A DNA stretch of 37,401 nt from a bacterium (GTDB taxonomy: Bacteria; SM23-31), in assembly GCA_028278455.1 (NCBI GenBank), contig JANQEH010000169.1, forward strand, positions 1 to 37,401. The letters run 5' to 3'. The translations under genes were made by a program, and so were the position numbers. The notes beneath the pieces are model-generated. The model was not told the DNA's origin and searched no databases. It saw nothing but the letters and a program-made list of their open reading frames with translations. Shown piece after piece: positions 1-7,877 of this stretch. Every line of letters begins with the position of its first letter. Position 1 is the first letter of the stretch.

Positions 1-1961
1 AACTTCTACTCAGCAAGGGCAAGTTCAAGGGAATTGGCACAGCCTACGCAAGGAGGATCGTCGAGAAATTCGGTGATAAAACTATAGATATTATCGAGAA
101 TTCACCGGAAAAACTGAAACAGGTTGAAGGAATTGGGAGAAAAAAGGTTGAGAGTATCAGGAAGTCGTGGCAGGAGAAGAAGGAGCTTAAGAACATCCTG
201 CTGTTCCTTGCAGAATACCACATACCGTTCAGGCTTGCTCACAGGGTATATAAAAATTACGGTGAAAATTCAATTACGACTATAAAGAACGATCCTTACA
301 GGCTGATCGAGGATATTCCTGGTATAGGTTTCATCACAGCGGACCAGATAGGATTGAGTATCGGTATAGATAAGAATTCCACAGCCCGGATCAAAGGCGC
401 CATTAATCATATCCTGCAGAAAGCTGTCGAAGATGGCCATACCTATCTCCCTAAGAGCGATGTGATCTCGAATGTCGCCGAACTTATCGAGTCACCCGCC
501 GAAGATATCGAACATAGCCTGAACCTGCTCAAAGAAGGGAACAGGATCATCATAGAAGGTGGTGATATGGTCTACCTGCGGTGGCTGTATTCGCGTGAAA
601 TGATGACAGCGCAGAGGATCGTTAAGATCATGTCGAATCCGGTGGATGATGAGCTTTTCCCCGATATCGATGCCGAACTAAGCCGGATCGAACAGGAGAC
701 AGGTATCGAGTATTCCGGCAGGCAGAGGCAGGCGATCTCCGAGGCGTTGAAGCAGAAGATCGTTATCATCACAGGCGGGCCGGGAACAGGTAAAACCACG
801 ATCATCAAGGCGCTTATCAGGTTGTTTATTAAGAAAAAACTCCGGGTGAGGCTTACCGCGCCTACAGGGCGCGCCGCGAAGCGTATGGAAGAGGCCTGCA
901 ATAACTATCCGGCTAGCACCATCCACAGGCTCCTCGAATACAATCCGAGCGAGAGCAGGTTCATAAGGAATCCGGGATTTACGCTCGATACGGATGTCGT
1001 TATAGTCGACGAAACGTCAATGATCGATATTCCCCTGATGTGCGCGCTTCTGAGCGGTGTCTCGGATGAAACGAGGGTAGTTTTCGTCGGTGATTCCGAT
1101 CAGCTGCCTTCAGTCGGTCCGGGGAGCGTGCTCAAAAACATGATAGCATCGAACAGTATCCCGGTCGTGATGCTGGATACCATATTCCGCCAGGCTGAAA
1201 CCAGCGATATAATCGTCCGGGCGCATGAGATCAACACCGGGAATGTCTCCTTCATGGACAACACTAAAAGCAGCAACTTCTTTTTCATGGCAGAGGACGA
1301 CAACGAAAAGATCCCGGGAAAGATCGCGGATTTGGTACGGTCACGTCTGCCTGAGAAATACGGTTTCGATCCGGTAAGGGATATACAGGTGCTTACATCG
1401 ATGTATAAGGGCGATACCGGGGCGCTGAACCTGAATTCTATCCTGCAGAAGGAGCTGATCCGGGGAGGGAAGTCGGTTTCACGCGGTGAGAGGAATTTCA
1501 TTGTCGGCGATAAGGTTATGCAGGTGCGGAATAATTACAGCAAGGACGTCTACAACGGAGACATCGGATTCATCTCGATGATTGACGAGGATAATGATGC
1601 CGTCCTGATCGATTATGACGGCAGGAGGGTGGAATACGCGATTTCTGAGCTTGACGAAGTTGTCCATGCATACGCTGTAACTGTTCATAAGAGCCAGGGG
1701 AGTGAATACAGGGCGGTCGTCATGCCCGTAACGACACAGCATTACATCATGCTCCAGAGAAACCTGCTCTACACGGCGGTAACGAGGGCAAAGGAAATGC
1801 TCGTGCTGATCGGCACCCACAAGGCATTCAAGATCGCGGTCAGCAATAACAAGACTGCAGAGAGATACACCTTCCTCGAAGAACGCCTGAGATTCCCCGG
1901 CAAGATAGACACCCAGCTCGACTTCCTCGACATCGATATCGAGATCGAACAGTTGGTATAG
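1..1961 (+). CDS. recD2: RecD2-type ATP-dependent 5'-3' DNA helicase, 5' end cut off by the window edge
   Basis: Superfamily 1B helicase acting in DNA repair and replication-fork maintenance. The frame is open from base 3, so about 652 codons are visible and roughly the first 80-100 residues of a usual 720-800 aa protein are missing. The first 117 visible codons hold the helix-hairpin-helix region typical of RecD2 (GIGTAYARRIVEKFG, then VEGIGRKKVESI), which shows this is RecD2 and not the RecBCD subunit. Then come Walker A GGPGTGKTT (774-800), the DEAD-box equivalent VDETSMID (about 999-1022), motif III GDSDQLPSVGPG (1083-1118), and the C-terminal UvrD-like motifs TVHKSQGSEY (about 1680) and TAVTRAK (about 1773). 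Its GC is visibly higher than that of the next gene. The TTG at 354 is internal and is not the true start. The gene stands alone and is followed by a REP-like palindrome. Confidence 0.95.
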   Translation, partial: LLLSKGKFKGIGTAYARRIVEKFGDKTIDIIENSPEKLKQVEGIGRKKVESIRKSWQEKKELKNILLFLAEYHIPFRLAHRVYKNYGENSITTIKNDPYRLIEDIPGIGFITADQIGLSIGIDKNSTARIKGAINHILQKAVEDGHTYLPKSDVISNVAELIESPAEDIEHSLNLLKEGNRIIIEGGDMVYLRWLYSREMMTAQRIVKIMSNPVDDELFPDIDAELSRIEQETGIEYSGRQRQAISEALKQKIVIITGGPGTGKTTIIKALIRLFIKKKLRVRLTAPTGRAAKRMEEACNNYPASTIHRLLEYNPSESRFIRNPGFTLDTDVVIVDETSMIDIPLMCALLSGVSDETRVVFVGDSDQLPSVGPGSVLKNMIASNSIPVVMLDTIFRQAETSDIIVRAHEINTGNVSFMDNTKSSNFFFMAEDDNEKIPGKIADLVRSRLPEKYGFDPVRDIQVLTSMYKGDTGALNLNSILQKELIRGGKSVSRGERNFIVGDKVMQVRNNYSKDVYNGDIGFISMIDEDNDAVLIDYDGRRVEYAISELDEVVHAYAVTVHKSQGSEYRAVVMPVTTQHYIMLQRNLLYTAVTRAKEMLVLIGTHKAFKIAVSNNKTAERYTFLEERLRFPGKIDTQLDFLDIDIEIEQLV

Positions 1962-2018
1962 GAATTAACTAAAGATAGATTGAATTGTTAACGATAAAAT
2001 ACAACTATCGTTCATTTT

Positions 2019-2048
2019 TGTCATCCTGAACTTGTTTCAGGATCTAAT
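2019..2048 (+). repeat. REP-like palindromic repeat, copy 1
   Basis: A perfect 8-bp inverted repeat, ATCCTGAA / TTCAGGAT (2023-2030 and 2036-2043), surrounds the loop CTTGT. The 30 bases 2019-2048 recur identically at 32101-32130, and a decayed copy lies inverted at 34826-34850. Palindromes of this kind are a widespread class of intergenic repeat in bacteria. Here it lies 58 bp after the recD2 stop and 100 bp before the next gene. Confidence 0.85.
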
Positions 2049-2147
2049 TTTAGAGATCATTCTTAAGTCAATGTAGGCAATCGTAAAAATATTTGATTTT
2101 TACACTGGATATAGTAGATTATAGGAAATCACAAGAGGGGAAGACTA

Positions 2148-2669
2148 ATGTTAAAAAAGCTAATTATTTTCTCTGTTTTACTTATCATTAACTCACATGA
2201 TCTATTCTGCCAGGAATATTCAAGATTACCAGCTAAGAATTATCTTGCGGGAATTAAAGAGTTTAAAGTAAAGGCCAAAATTCTTACTCGAATAGATAAT
2301 AATGAGCAGTTATTGGATATAATACCAGAATATATAATCCAAAAAGATGTTGAGATTATTTTAAAAAAGAACGGTATGAAATTAATATCCGATTTTGATA
2401 AATATAGTGTTCCAGCAGAACTAACAGCTGAATATCATATAATAATATGCTCATTAAAAATAAGTGAGAACACATGGTCATTTTTTCTTACATTAAAAGT
2501 TATGCAGGTTCTTGAACAAGTTCATTCAAAGAAAAGTATTCTATCAGCAATTTGGTCTAAATATAATATGGTTTCTTACAGCGTAGAAGAAATAAGAACA
2601 GGTATACGCGACAGTGTAGAGAAGGGGACTCTCAGTTTTGTCAGGGATTACTTTAAGGTTAATTACTAA
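2148..2669 (+). CDS. Hypothetical secreted protein, AT-rich
   Basis: I do not recognise a family. The 173 aa product begins with a clear signal peptide (basic MLKK, then a hydrophobic stretch to about residue 17, ending near LFCQE), so it should be exported; the FCQ context would also allow a lipoprotein, though the lipobox is poor. The mature part is a mix of short beta-like and charged helical segments with no repeats or obvious catalytic motif. A purine-rich Shine-Dalgarno (AGAGGGGAAG) lies about 6 nt before the ATG. Base composition is much more AT-rich than recD2 upstream and the peptidase genes downstream, with AAA, ATA and TTA codons dominating. This suggests recent acquisition or weak selection on codon use. 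It stands alone, flanked by non-coding DNA on both sides. Confidence 0.7.
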   Translation: MLKKLIIFSVLLIINSHDLFCQEYSRLPAKNYLAGIKEFKVKAKILTRIDNNEQLLDIIPEYIIQKDVEIILKKNGMKLISDFDKYSVPAELTAEYHIIICSLKISENTWSFFLTLKVMQVLEQVHSKKSILSAIWSKYNMVSYSVEEIRTGIRDSVEKGTLSFVRDYFKVNY

Positions 2670-2847
2670 CAGCATGAATGTTTGAAGTATACAATGTCGT
2701 TATGAATTACATTCATACAATACTAATTTAAAGTCATTAAAAAGTTCTTGCCTTTAGCTCCTAAATTAGTTATACTTAAAACGGCTTTGGCTTCCCTCCA
2801 ATGTTATAGATCACAGGATAATTATATCATAGTGTGAGGTTTTTATT

Positions 2848-3078
2848 ATGGCAATAAGACCCGTATTACGTTTTGTCGGGACCGGAAAACCCGCGACTCC
2901 AAATATCAATCCGAGGGTGGACAGGCAGGCAAGCAGAAGGGGAGTAATGATGTCCGGTATCGACACTAACGGCGAATTCAACCAGGTTATCAAGCAGGAG
3001 AGGCAGAATTCTCCCCAGCAGATAGCCAGTGCTGCGCTTGCCGTACCGAACAAAGCCGGAGTGAATTACCTGGCCTGA
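2848..3078 (+). CDS. Small hypothetical protein (76 aa)
   Basis: Unrecognised. It is kept because its codon use (AGG arginine, ATC, GGC, CAG) matches the host genes and a GTGAGG Shine-Dalgarno lies about 9 nt before the ATG. The product is basic at the N-terminus (several Arg, plus Gly and Pro), has a central segment GIDTNGEFNQVIKQE and ends in an alanine-rich helix; there is no signal peptide or membrane segment. The stop lies 5 nt from the stop of the convergent cyanophycinase-like gene, leaving no room for a terminator. Other frames on both strands are also open here, so gene status rests on composition and the ribosome site only. Confidence 0.5.
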   Translation: MAIRPVLRFVGTGKPATPNINPRVDRQASRRGVMMSGIDTNGEFNQVIKQERQNSPQQIASAALAVPNKAGVNYLA

Positions 3079-3083
3079 TACGG

Positions 3084-3917
3084 TCAGTTGATAATCTTTC
3101 TCTCTGCAAGGTTGTATCGTTTTCCCGGAGAAAGCTCGAACCACGGTTTCTCATCGGGTAATACTTCTCTTGTTTTATCGTATATCGCCACATTCCCGGT
3201 GCCAACCACTTCGAATATATCTCCCTGAACTACAATTGCAGTGCTCTCGTACAATCCGATCCCAAGCAGTCCCGGGTATTTATTTACAACATCGACAAGG
3301 TCATTAAACCTGTTCCGTGTATTCACATGTTGATCGATCGCCACATTGCGGATGAAACCAAGCCCCTTTTCATGCCCCTTCGCCATCATGATCGTATTAC
3401 CTTCGGGAGCCCCGCGCACCATGTAAGTAGCCTGTATCGATGCTCCCGCTGACGATCCTCCGATGGCACCTCCGCGCTCCAGAACATCGAACAGGGCCTT
3501 GTGAGTTTTCGTTTCAAGGTATGCATCTGAGAGCCTCCACTGCCTTCCACCCGGAAACCAGACACCACGTGCATCCTTCAGTTTATCTGCGAATTCTTCA
3601 GTATCCGCCACCTTGGGATCATAGGTATGAACAACAGTAAGGTTTGTAAATCCAGCCCTTCTGAACATGTTCAATCCCCGGTAATTTTCATCATAATTGC
3701 TGCCTCCTCCAGCGGTTGGGATGATCACTATCGGGGCATCCTTGCCACCGGTAAGTTCTGCGAATTTATTTAAAATATCATCGCCGACTCTGCCGCCTCC
3801 GACAATGACAAGTGATCCGTACTCCGGCCCAACCAGCGTAATGTCCTGAGCGTAAGGAGTTGTAGATAATAACAATAATAGAATTATTGAAAGTGTCAGT
3901 TTAACTATGTTTCTCAT
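3084..3917 (-). CDS. Secreted cyanophycinase-like serine peptidase (family S51)
   Basis: The 277 aa product has a signal peptide (MRNIVKLTLSIILLLLLSTTPYAQ, cleavage near residue 24), then the peptidase S51 fold. Visible landmarks are IVGGGRVGDDI (38-49), IPTAGG (66-71), FPGGRQWRL (121-129), the nucleophile elbow GGSSAGAS (153-160, Ser156 expected to be catalytic) and DQHVNTRNR (195-203, His197 the expected catalytic histidine). Characterised cyanophycinases cleave the beta-Asp-Arg dipeptides of cyanophycin; secreted relatives exist outside cyanobacteria and may act on other isoaspartyl peptides, so the substrate is not settled. The neighbouring minus-strand genes encode a secreted metalloprotease and an amino-acid dehydratase, a sensible scavenging set, but the 146-bp gap upstream makes co-transcription uncertain. 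Confidence 0.88.
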   Translation of the reverse strand: MRNIVKLTLSIILLLLLSTTPYAQDITLVGPEYGSLVIVGGGRVGDDILNKFAELTGGKDAPIVIIPTAGGGSNYDENYRGLNMFRRAGFTNLTVVHTYDPKVADTEEFADKLKDARGVWFPGGRQWRLSDAYLETKTHKALFDVLERGGAIGGSSAGASIQATYMVRGAPEGNTIMMAKGHEKGLGFIRNVAIDQHVNTRNRFNDLVDVVNKYPGLLGIGLYESTAIVVQGDIFEVVGTGNVAIYDKTREVLPDEKPWFELSPGKRYNLAERKIIN

Positions 3918-4063
3918 GATTAAGATATCCTATTTAAATAATGTTGTCACGTTCTGCAATAGTCTAAATAAAGTCATTGGAAAAAGTATAATACCTGTTC
4001 CAGAGTAAAAATATTTTTTCACAGAAGTATTCCTTTCCTTCGAAACAAAAATCCAGTTTACGA

Positions 4064-6526
4064 TCATTTCTTAATGATCTCATCATTTATTCCAATAGGA
4101 GATCCTGCCGGGATCTGCATCGGGCGTGTGAAATAGAATTTCTCCGGATTCTTCTGGAAATGCCCGATCTCTGTCGCAGATTGAAGGAAATGTGCCTTCT
4201 GGCCCGCATCCATAGTCTCTTTAAGTTCAACCTTAAGCCATTTCTTCAGCTCATCGAGTTTAAGTAAAGCAATAGCCCTGACCTGGTAGGAAGCAGACTG
4301 GTTAGCTGCCAGAGACATCAGGTCATGAAGAACGACATTGTTCACGACACGGTTAATCTCGGCATCAAGCCCCATACCGGGATCGCTCTTAATTGTCTTT
4401 GCCAGCACCTTATCTATCACCTCGACAAGCCCGGGGTATTTTTTATCTCTTGCGTTATACTCGATTAACCTTGCAGCGCGCTGGTGGTTAAGAATAAAAC
4501 CAACTGTCATATTGGCTGCGCTTTCCGCTGCAGTCAGGGGATCGAAAGTAAGTCCTGTGCGTCCGTTGAATAGTTCCCTCGTTTGCCCATAACCCGGCGG
4601 ACGGGGAAGGATAAGGTTTATAATTCTCTCATCCAGCCTCAGGACTTCTATATCGATTGTCTTAAGCAGAAGCTCCAGCGCTCGTCTCTGGTCCTCAGGA
4701 GGCATAATCTGTCCCATTTTAAGACCGTCTCCACGTAACTTATATGAATAATCAAAACCACCTAAAGTCTTTGCTGCAGCCTCAGTCTGGTACCTGTGGA
4801 AAAGATAAAGGGGCACGAGTTTTTCCTCGAGAGCCGCAAGCGGCGTGTTTTTCCTTATATTGCTTTCTGAAAATCTATCAAGTCCGGCCTTCCTTATCTT
4901 GAGGACACGTTCCAATTCATCGAGCGAATTCTTCCCGTTATCCCAAAGATGTGAAACAGGATGGGCGCTACCGGCGCCCCTCGAGTCCCGGTCTGCAATG
5001 TAAAAGAGTCCATCGTTATAAGCATCATTGATGATATTTTCAAGCTCTGTGTCCTCATCAGCTCCATCCGGAAAGTCCTGATAACCGTAAGCTACAGTCA
5101 CAATATCCCATGCACCTACCCCGGTATCATAGGCCTCCGAAAGATCGATATTTCCAATTGCATCCAGCTTAATCAGGGGATGCGGATAATCCATGACGGA
5201 TGCCCTGTTGTTAGCGCTCGAAGCATAATTATGCCCGAAACCGAGTGTATGGCCGACTTCATGGACAGATAGTTGGCGAATTCGAGCAAGCGCCATTTCT
5301 TCCATGACTTCAGGAACCGTGGTACCGTGTTTGTAAGGTGATAAGAGTGCTTCAGCGATCAGGAAATCCTGTCTTACTCTCAATGAACCGAGAGTTACAT
5401 GCCCTTTGAGGATTTCACCGGTACGCGGATCAGTTACAGACGATCCGTAAGACCAGCCTCTTGTCGATCTGTGTACCCAGTTGATCATATTGTACCTTAT
5501 ATCCATAGGATCTGCACCTTCCGGAAGAATCTTTACCTGGAATGCATCCTTGTATCCAATAGCCTTGAAAGCCTGGTTCCACCATTGGGCTCCATCAACA
5601 AGTGCAGACCTTATCGGTTCCGGTGTACCGTTATCAACATAGTAAATTATAGGATCAACAGCTTCTGAAATCCTGGAGTTCGGATCCTTTTTCTCGAGTC
5701 TGTGCCTCGAAATGAACCTTTTCTTTAAAGGCTCGCTGATAGGGGTTGCATAATCCTGATATGTAATACCGAATATTGATACCCTGGGATCGAATTTCCT
5801 CTTCTCATACTTATCATCCGGTAATCTCACAAAGGAATGATGCTGTCTTACCGTAACATAATTTGGTGTCGGGGTGACCTGACGAACATATCCACCGGGA
5901 TTATCAGAAGCAAATGTGAGCGTCACCTCAAATTCTGAGTTCATCGGAAAATTCTTTGTTCTGGGTAGAAAAACTGCTGATTTGGAGTCTTCAAGCCTGA
6001 ATGTTCCCTGGTTACTTCTTCTCAATGATCCTGCAATATTATGCGCATCGCGCATTAGAAATTTACTTGCATCTACAAGGACTGAGTTTCCTGTCTGAGC
6101 TGCAGCTTCGAATGCCCAGATTGTAGAGCGGGCGAATGCCAGTTCTACAGCCTTCCTCTCATACGGATTGTCGGATTCAGCCCTGTAAGAATAGTTGGGC
6201 TGGATCATCAGGATCTTCGGGCCAACTTTTTGAAAAACTACTATCCTGGTACCGCCCAGCTGGGCTCTGTCAAGACCGATATCGTTTGAGCCGATTCCCG
6301 CAGCAAGTGAGTTTATATAAAGAATCTCGGTATCGAATTTATCGATCTCCAACCAAATCTTACCAGTCTTCTGATCCCAGTAGAAATTGAAATATCCTTC
6401 GTATTTCTCCATTCCGGATGTTTTTGCGCTAATCTCACTGATATCTTCAGAATCCTTAAGCTGCTGCCCTAATGCTGGAAATACTAAACTAATTAAGATT
6501 ATAATACAAAGAAAGGAGTGTCTCAT
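4064..6526 (-). CDS. Secreted zinc-dependent metalloprotease, DUF5117/DUF4953 type
   Basis: From the chosen start the product is 820 aa, with signal peptide MRHSFLCIIILISLVFPALG. An N-terminal DUF5117-like domain (about 30-240: YEGYFNFYWDQKTGKIWLEI, GLDRAQLGGTRIV) is followed by the catalytic domain. The metzincin-type zinc motif HEVGHTLGFGH spans 422-432, so His422, His426 and His432 should bind zinc and Glu423 act as the base; SVMDYPHP shortly after supplies the Met-turn. The C-terminal third is helical, as is usual for DUF4953 proteins. An in-frame ATG 24 codons upstream exists, but the internal ATG has a perfect GGAGGT 4 nt before it and begins a clean signal peptide. Family members are common in Bacteroidota and Gemmatimonadota; their natural substrates are mostly unknown. 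It probably works in the periplasm or outside the cell. Confidence 0.9.
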   Translation of the reverse strand: MRHSFLCIIILISLVFPALGQQLKDSEDISEISAKTSGMEKYEGYFNFYWDQKTGKIWLEIDKFDTEILYINSLAAGIGSNDIGLDRAQLGGTRIVVFQKVGPKILMIQPNYSYRAESDNPYERKAVELAFARSTIWAFEAAAQTGNSVLVDASKFLMRDAHNIAGSLRRSNQGTFRLEDSKSAVFLPRTKNFPMNSEFEVTLTFASDNPGGYVRQVTPTPNYVTVRQHHSFVRLPDDKYEKRKFDPRVSIFGITYQDYATPISEPLKKRFISRHRLEKKDPNSRISEAVDPIIYYVDNGTPEPIRSALVDGAQWWNQAFKAIGYKDAFQVKILPEGADPMDIRYNMINWVHRSTRGWSYGSSVTDPRTGEILKGHVTLGSLRVRQDFLIAEALLSPYKHGTTVPEVMEEMALARIRQLSVHEVGHTLGFGHNYASSANNRASVMDYPHPLIKLDAIGNIDLSEAYDTGVGAWDIVTVAYGYQDFPDGADEDTELENIINDAYNDGLFYIADRDSRGAGSAHPVSHLWDNGKNSLDELERVLKIRKAGLDRFSESNIRKNTPLAALEEKLVPLYLFHRYQTEAAAKTLGGFDYSYKLRGDGLKMGQIMPPEDQRRALELLLKTIDIEVLRLDERIINLILPRPPGYGQTRELFNGRTGLTFDPLTAAESAANMTVGFILNHQRAARLIEYNARDKKYPGLVEVIDKVLAKTIKSDPGMGLDAEINRVVNNVVLHDLMSLAANQSASYQVRAIALLKLDELKKWLKVELKETMDAGQKAHFLQSATEIGHFQKNPEKFYFTRPMQIPAGSPIGINDEIIKK

Positions 6527-6530
6527 GTCT

Positions 6531-6536
6531 ACCTCC
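6531..6536 (-). promoter_or_regulatory. Shine-Dalgarno that decides the metalloprotease start
   Basis: On the minus strand the sequence reads GGAGGT, 4 nt before the ATG at 6526. The upstream in-frame ATG at 6598 has no comparable site, so the shorter protein with the signal peptide at its very N-terminus is preferred. Confidence 0.8.
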
Positions 6537-6590
6537 GCTTTAATATGGAAGATGTATTTTGAAAGACTTTTGACTAATAGAAATGCATCA

Positions 6591-6674
6591 TTGATCATTA
6601 TTTTATACTTTGATCAAGGAAATATATTCAATGGCCGATATTATGGAATAACATTCTGAAGAATTGATCAATTC
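6591..6674. promoter_or_regulatory. Cluster of three TTGATCA sites (possible operator)
   Basis: TTGATCA occurs at 6591-6597, again as the palindrome TTGATCAA at 6610-6617, and inside the perfect 14-bp palindrome GAATTGATCAATTC at 6661-6674. All three lie in or at the edge of the region between the metalloprotease start and the upstream dehydratase gene. The first two flank an AT-rich stretch that on the minus strand reads TATAAAATAAT and could hold the metalloprotease -10. The third overlaps the dehydratase stop codon. Regulation is an inference from position and symmetry only. Confidence 0.35.
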
Positions 6675-7633
6675 CATTTGTTGAGTATCTCATGGAATTT
6701 CACTCTTGTCAGATTACCCCCCGTTAAGAGTAGAACAACTTTTTTCCCTTTGATCTTTTCCGGATATTTAATAGCTGCCGCCGTTGAAGCCGCCCCTGCG
6801 CCTTCTGCAATATTATGCGTGGTATCAAACAGGCTTATTATTGCTTTTTCCATTTCATCTTCGCTGACAAGAACCATATCGTCAAGAATATCTTTCAGAA
6901 TACCGAAAGTGTACTCAAAGGGTATTCTAGTTGCCAGTCCTCCTGCGAAAGTATCTGCAGATTCATGTTCAATTATCCTTCCGGCTTTGAGTGAATTATA
7001 GATGGCGGGAGCTTTTTCTGCCTGAACACCTATAACTTCCACTTTTGGATTCAGAGTTTTCAGTGCTAATCCGGTACTGCAGGCTGAGCTGCCGCCGCCT
7101 ACAGGATTTATCAGGATATCAACATCCGGCAGGGATTCGAATATCTCGAGCCCAATAGTTCCTACTCCACTGAGAAGATCTGGTTCATTTGCTACATGGA
7201 TATGGACTGCCCCGGTATTGGCTGAGTACTTTTCACAAATCAGGCGCGCCTCATCAAAATCTTTTCCTTTCAGAACGACATCAGCGCCAAGATCTCTCAT
7301 TGCTCGAGTTTTATCAGGATTACTATTCGCCGGGGCAAATATTCTCGCTTTTACTCCGAAAGCACGTGAAGCAAAAGCAATCGACTGACCATGATTACCT
7401 GTGGAGGCGGTGCATACACCTGCTTCTTTCTTTTGAGCAGTCAATCGGCAGAGCTTAACCAGTCCACCCCTCACTTTGAAAGCCCCTACAGGCTGATGAT
7501 TTTCAAACTTTATATAAATTTCTGCACCCGTTTTCTCACTTAACTGTTTATTGTAGAATAAAGGTGTCGGTTTCAGGAATCTATAAACCGTTTCTTTTGC
7601 TTCGAAAATATCCCGAATTGTAATTCTTTTCAT
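6668..7633 (-). CDS. Threonine/serine dehydratase, catabolic type (PLP fold II)
   Basis: This PLP enzyme of 321 aa would deaminate L-threonine or L-serine to 2-oxobutyrate or pyruvate plus ammonia. Landmarks of the fold-type II tryptophan-synthase-beta family are ENHQPVGAFKVRGG with Schiff-base Lys53, STGNHGQ (77-83, Asn80 contacts PLP), the phosphate loop GGGSSACS (179-186), EGAGAA (277-282) and LTGGNL (303-308). No C-terminal ACT-like regulatory domain is present, so it resembles catabolic TdcB-type or serine-racemase-like enzymes and not biosynthetic IlvA. The start has a modest TGGAGTGA site upstream. It is divergent from the GH2-like gene and is followed after 141 bp by the metalloprotease on the same strand, which fits use of peptide-derived amino acids. 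Threonine versus serine preference cannot be read from sequence. Confidence 0.88.
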   Translation of the reverse strand: MKRITIRDIFEAKETVYRFLKPTPLFYNKQLSEKTGAEIYIKFENHQPVGAFKVRGGLVKLCRLTAQKKEAGVCTASTGNHGQSIAFASRAFGVKARIFAPANSNPDKTRAMRDLGADVVLKGKDFDEARLICEKYSANTGAVHIHVANEPDLLSGVGTIGLEIFESLPDVDILINPVGGGSSACSTGLALKTLNPKVEVIGVQAEKAPAIYNSLKAGRIIEHESADTFAGGLATRIPFEYTFGILKDILDDMVLVSEDEMEKAIISLFDTTHNIAEGAGAASTAAAIKYPEKIKGKKVVLLLTGGNLTRVKFHEILNKWN

Positions 7634-7866
7634 TATTCTATCACTCCATAGATTGCATTTATAAAAAAGTTATTAATATTTTAAATAAATGTAAATAAAT
7701 TATTTTGGCAGTAACCTTTATTTTAATACGATATATGCACCTCAGGTTGATACCCCTGACAGGCGAAACGCAGTAACTTTTTGCTTTTATTTTATCCTTA
7801 CGATTATTACCTTGAAAGCTAATGAAATTTTGTCTCCTACAATAATTCTTTCAACGCTCACTTTAC

Positions 7867-7870
7867 AGGG
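7867..7870 (+). promoter_or_regulatory. Ribosome binding site supporting a TTG start for the GH2-like gene
   Basis: AGGG lies 7 nt before the TTG at 7878. This TTG opens directly into a signal peptide, whereas the longer frame from the TTG at 7812 would place 22 unrelated residues in front of it. Confidence 0.5.
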
Positions 7871-7877
7871 TATAAAT

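Noticed and set aside
354-1961. TTG at 354 as the start of the helicase gene
   Set aside because: The same frame is open back to base 3 and encodes the helix-hairpin-helix region typical of RecD2, so the gene simply begins before the window.
2811-3205. Overlapping minus-strand frames opposite the 76-codon gene
   Set aside because: They overlap one another and the peptidase C-terminus, and show no ribosome site or recognisable protein pattern.
4064-6598. Longer start for the metalloprotease (24 extra residues)
   Set aside because: The extension would bury the signal peptide and lacks a Shine-Dalgarno, whereas GGAGGT precedes the internal ATG.
7741-7800. Possible riboswitch-like stretch (TCAGG/CCTGA and CAGGCGAAACGCAG) before the GH2-like gene
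   Set aside because: I compared it by memory with c-di-GMP, TPP, glycine and preQ1 riboswitch cores and the conserved positions do not fit; only a 5-bp stem remains.
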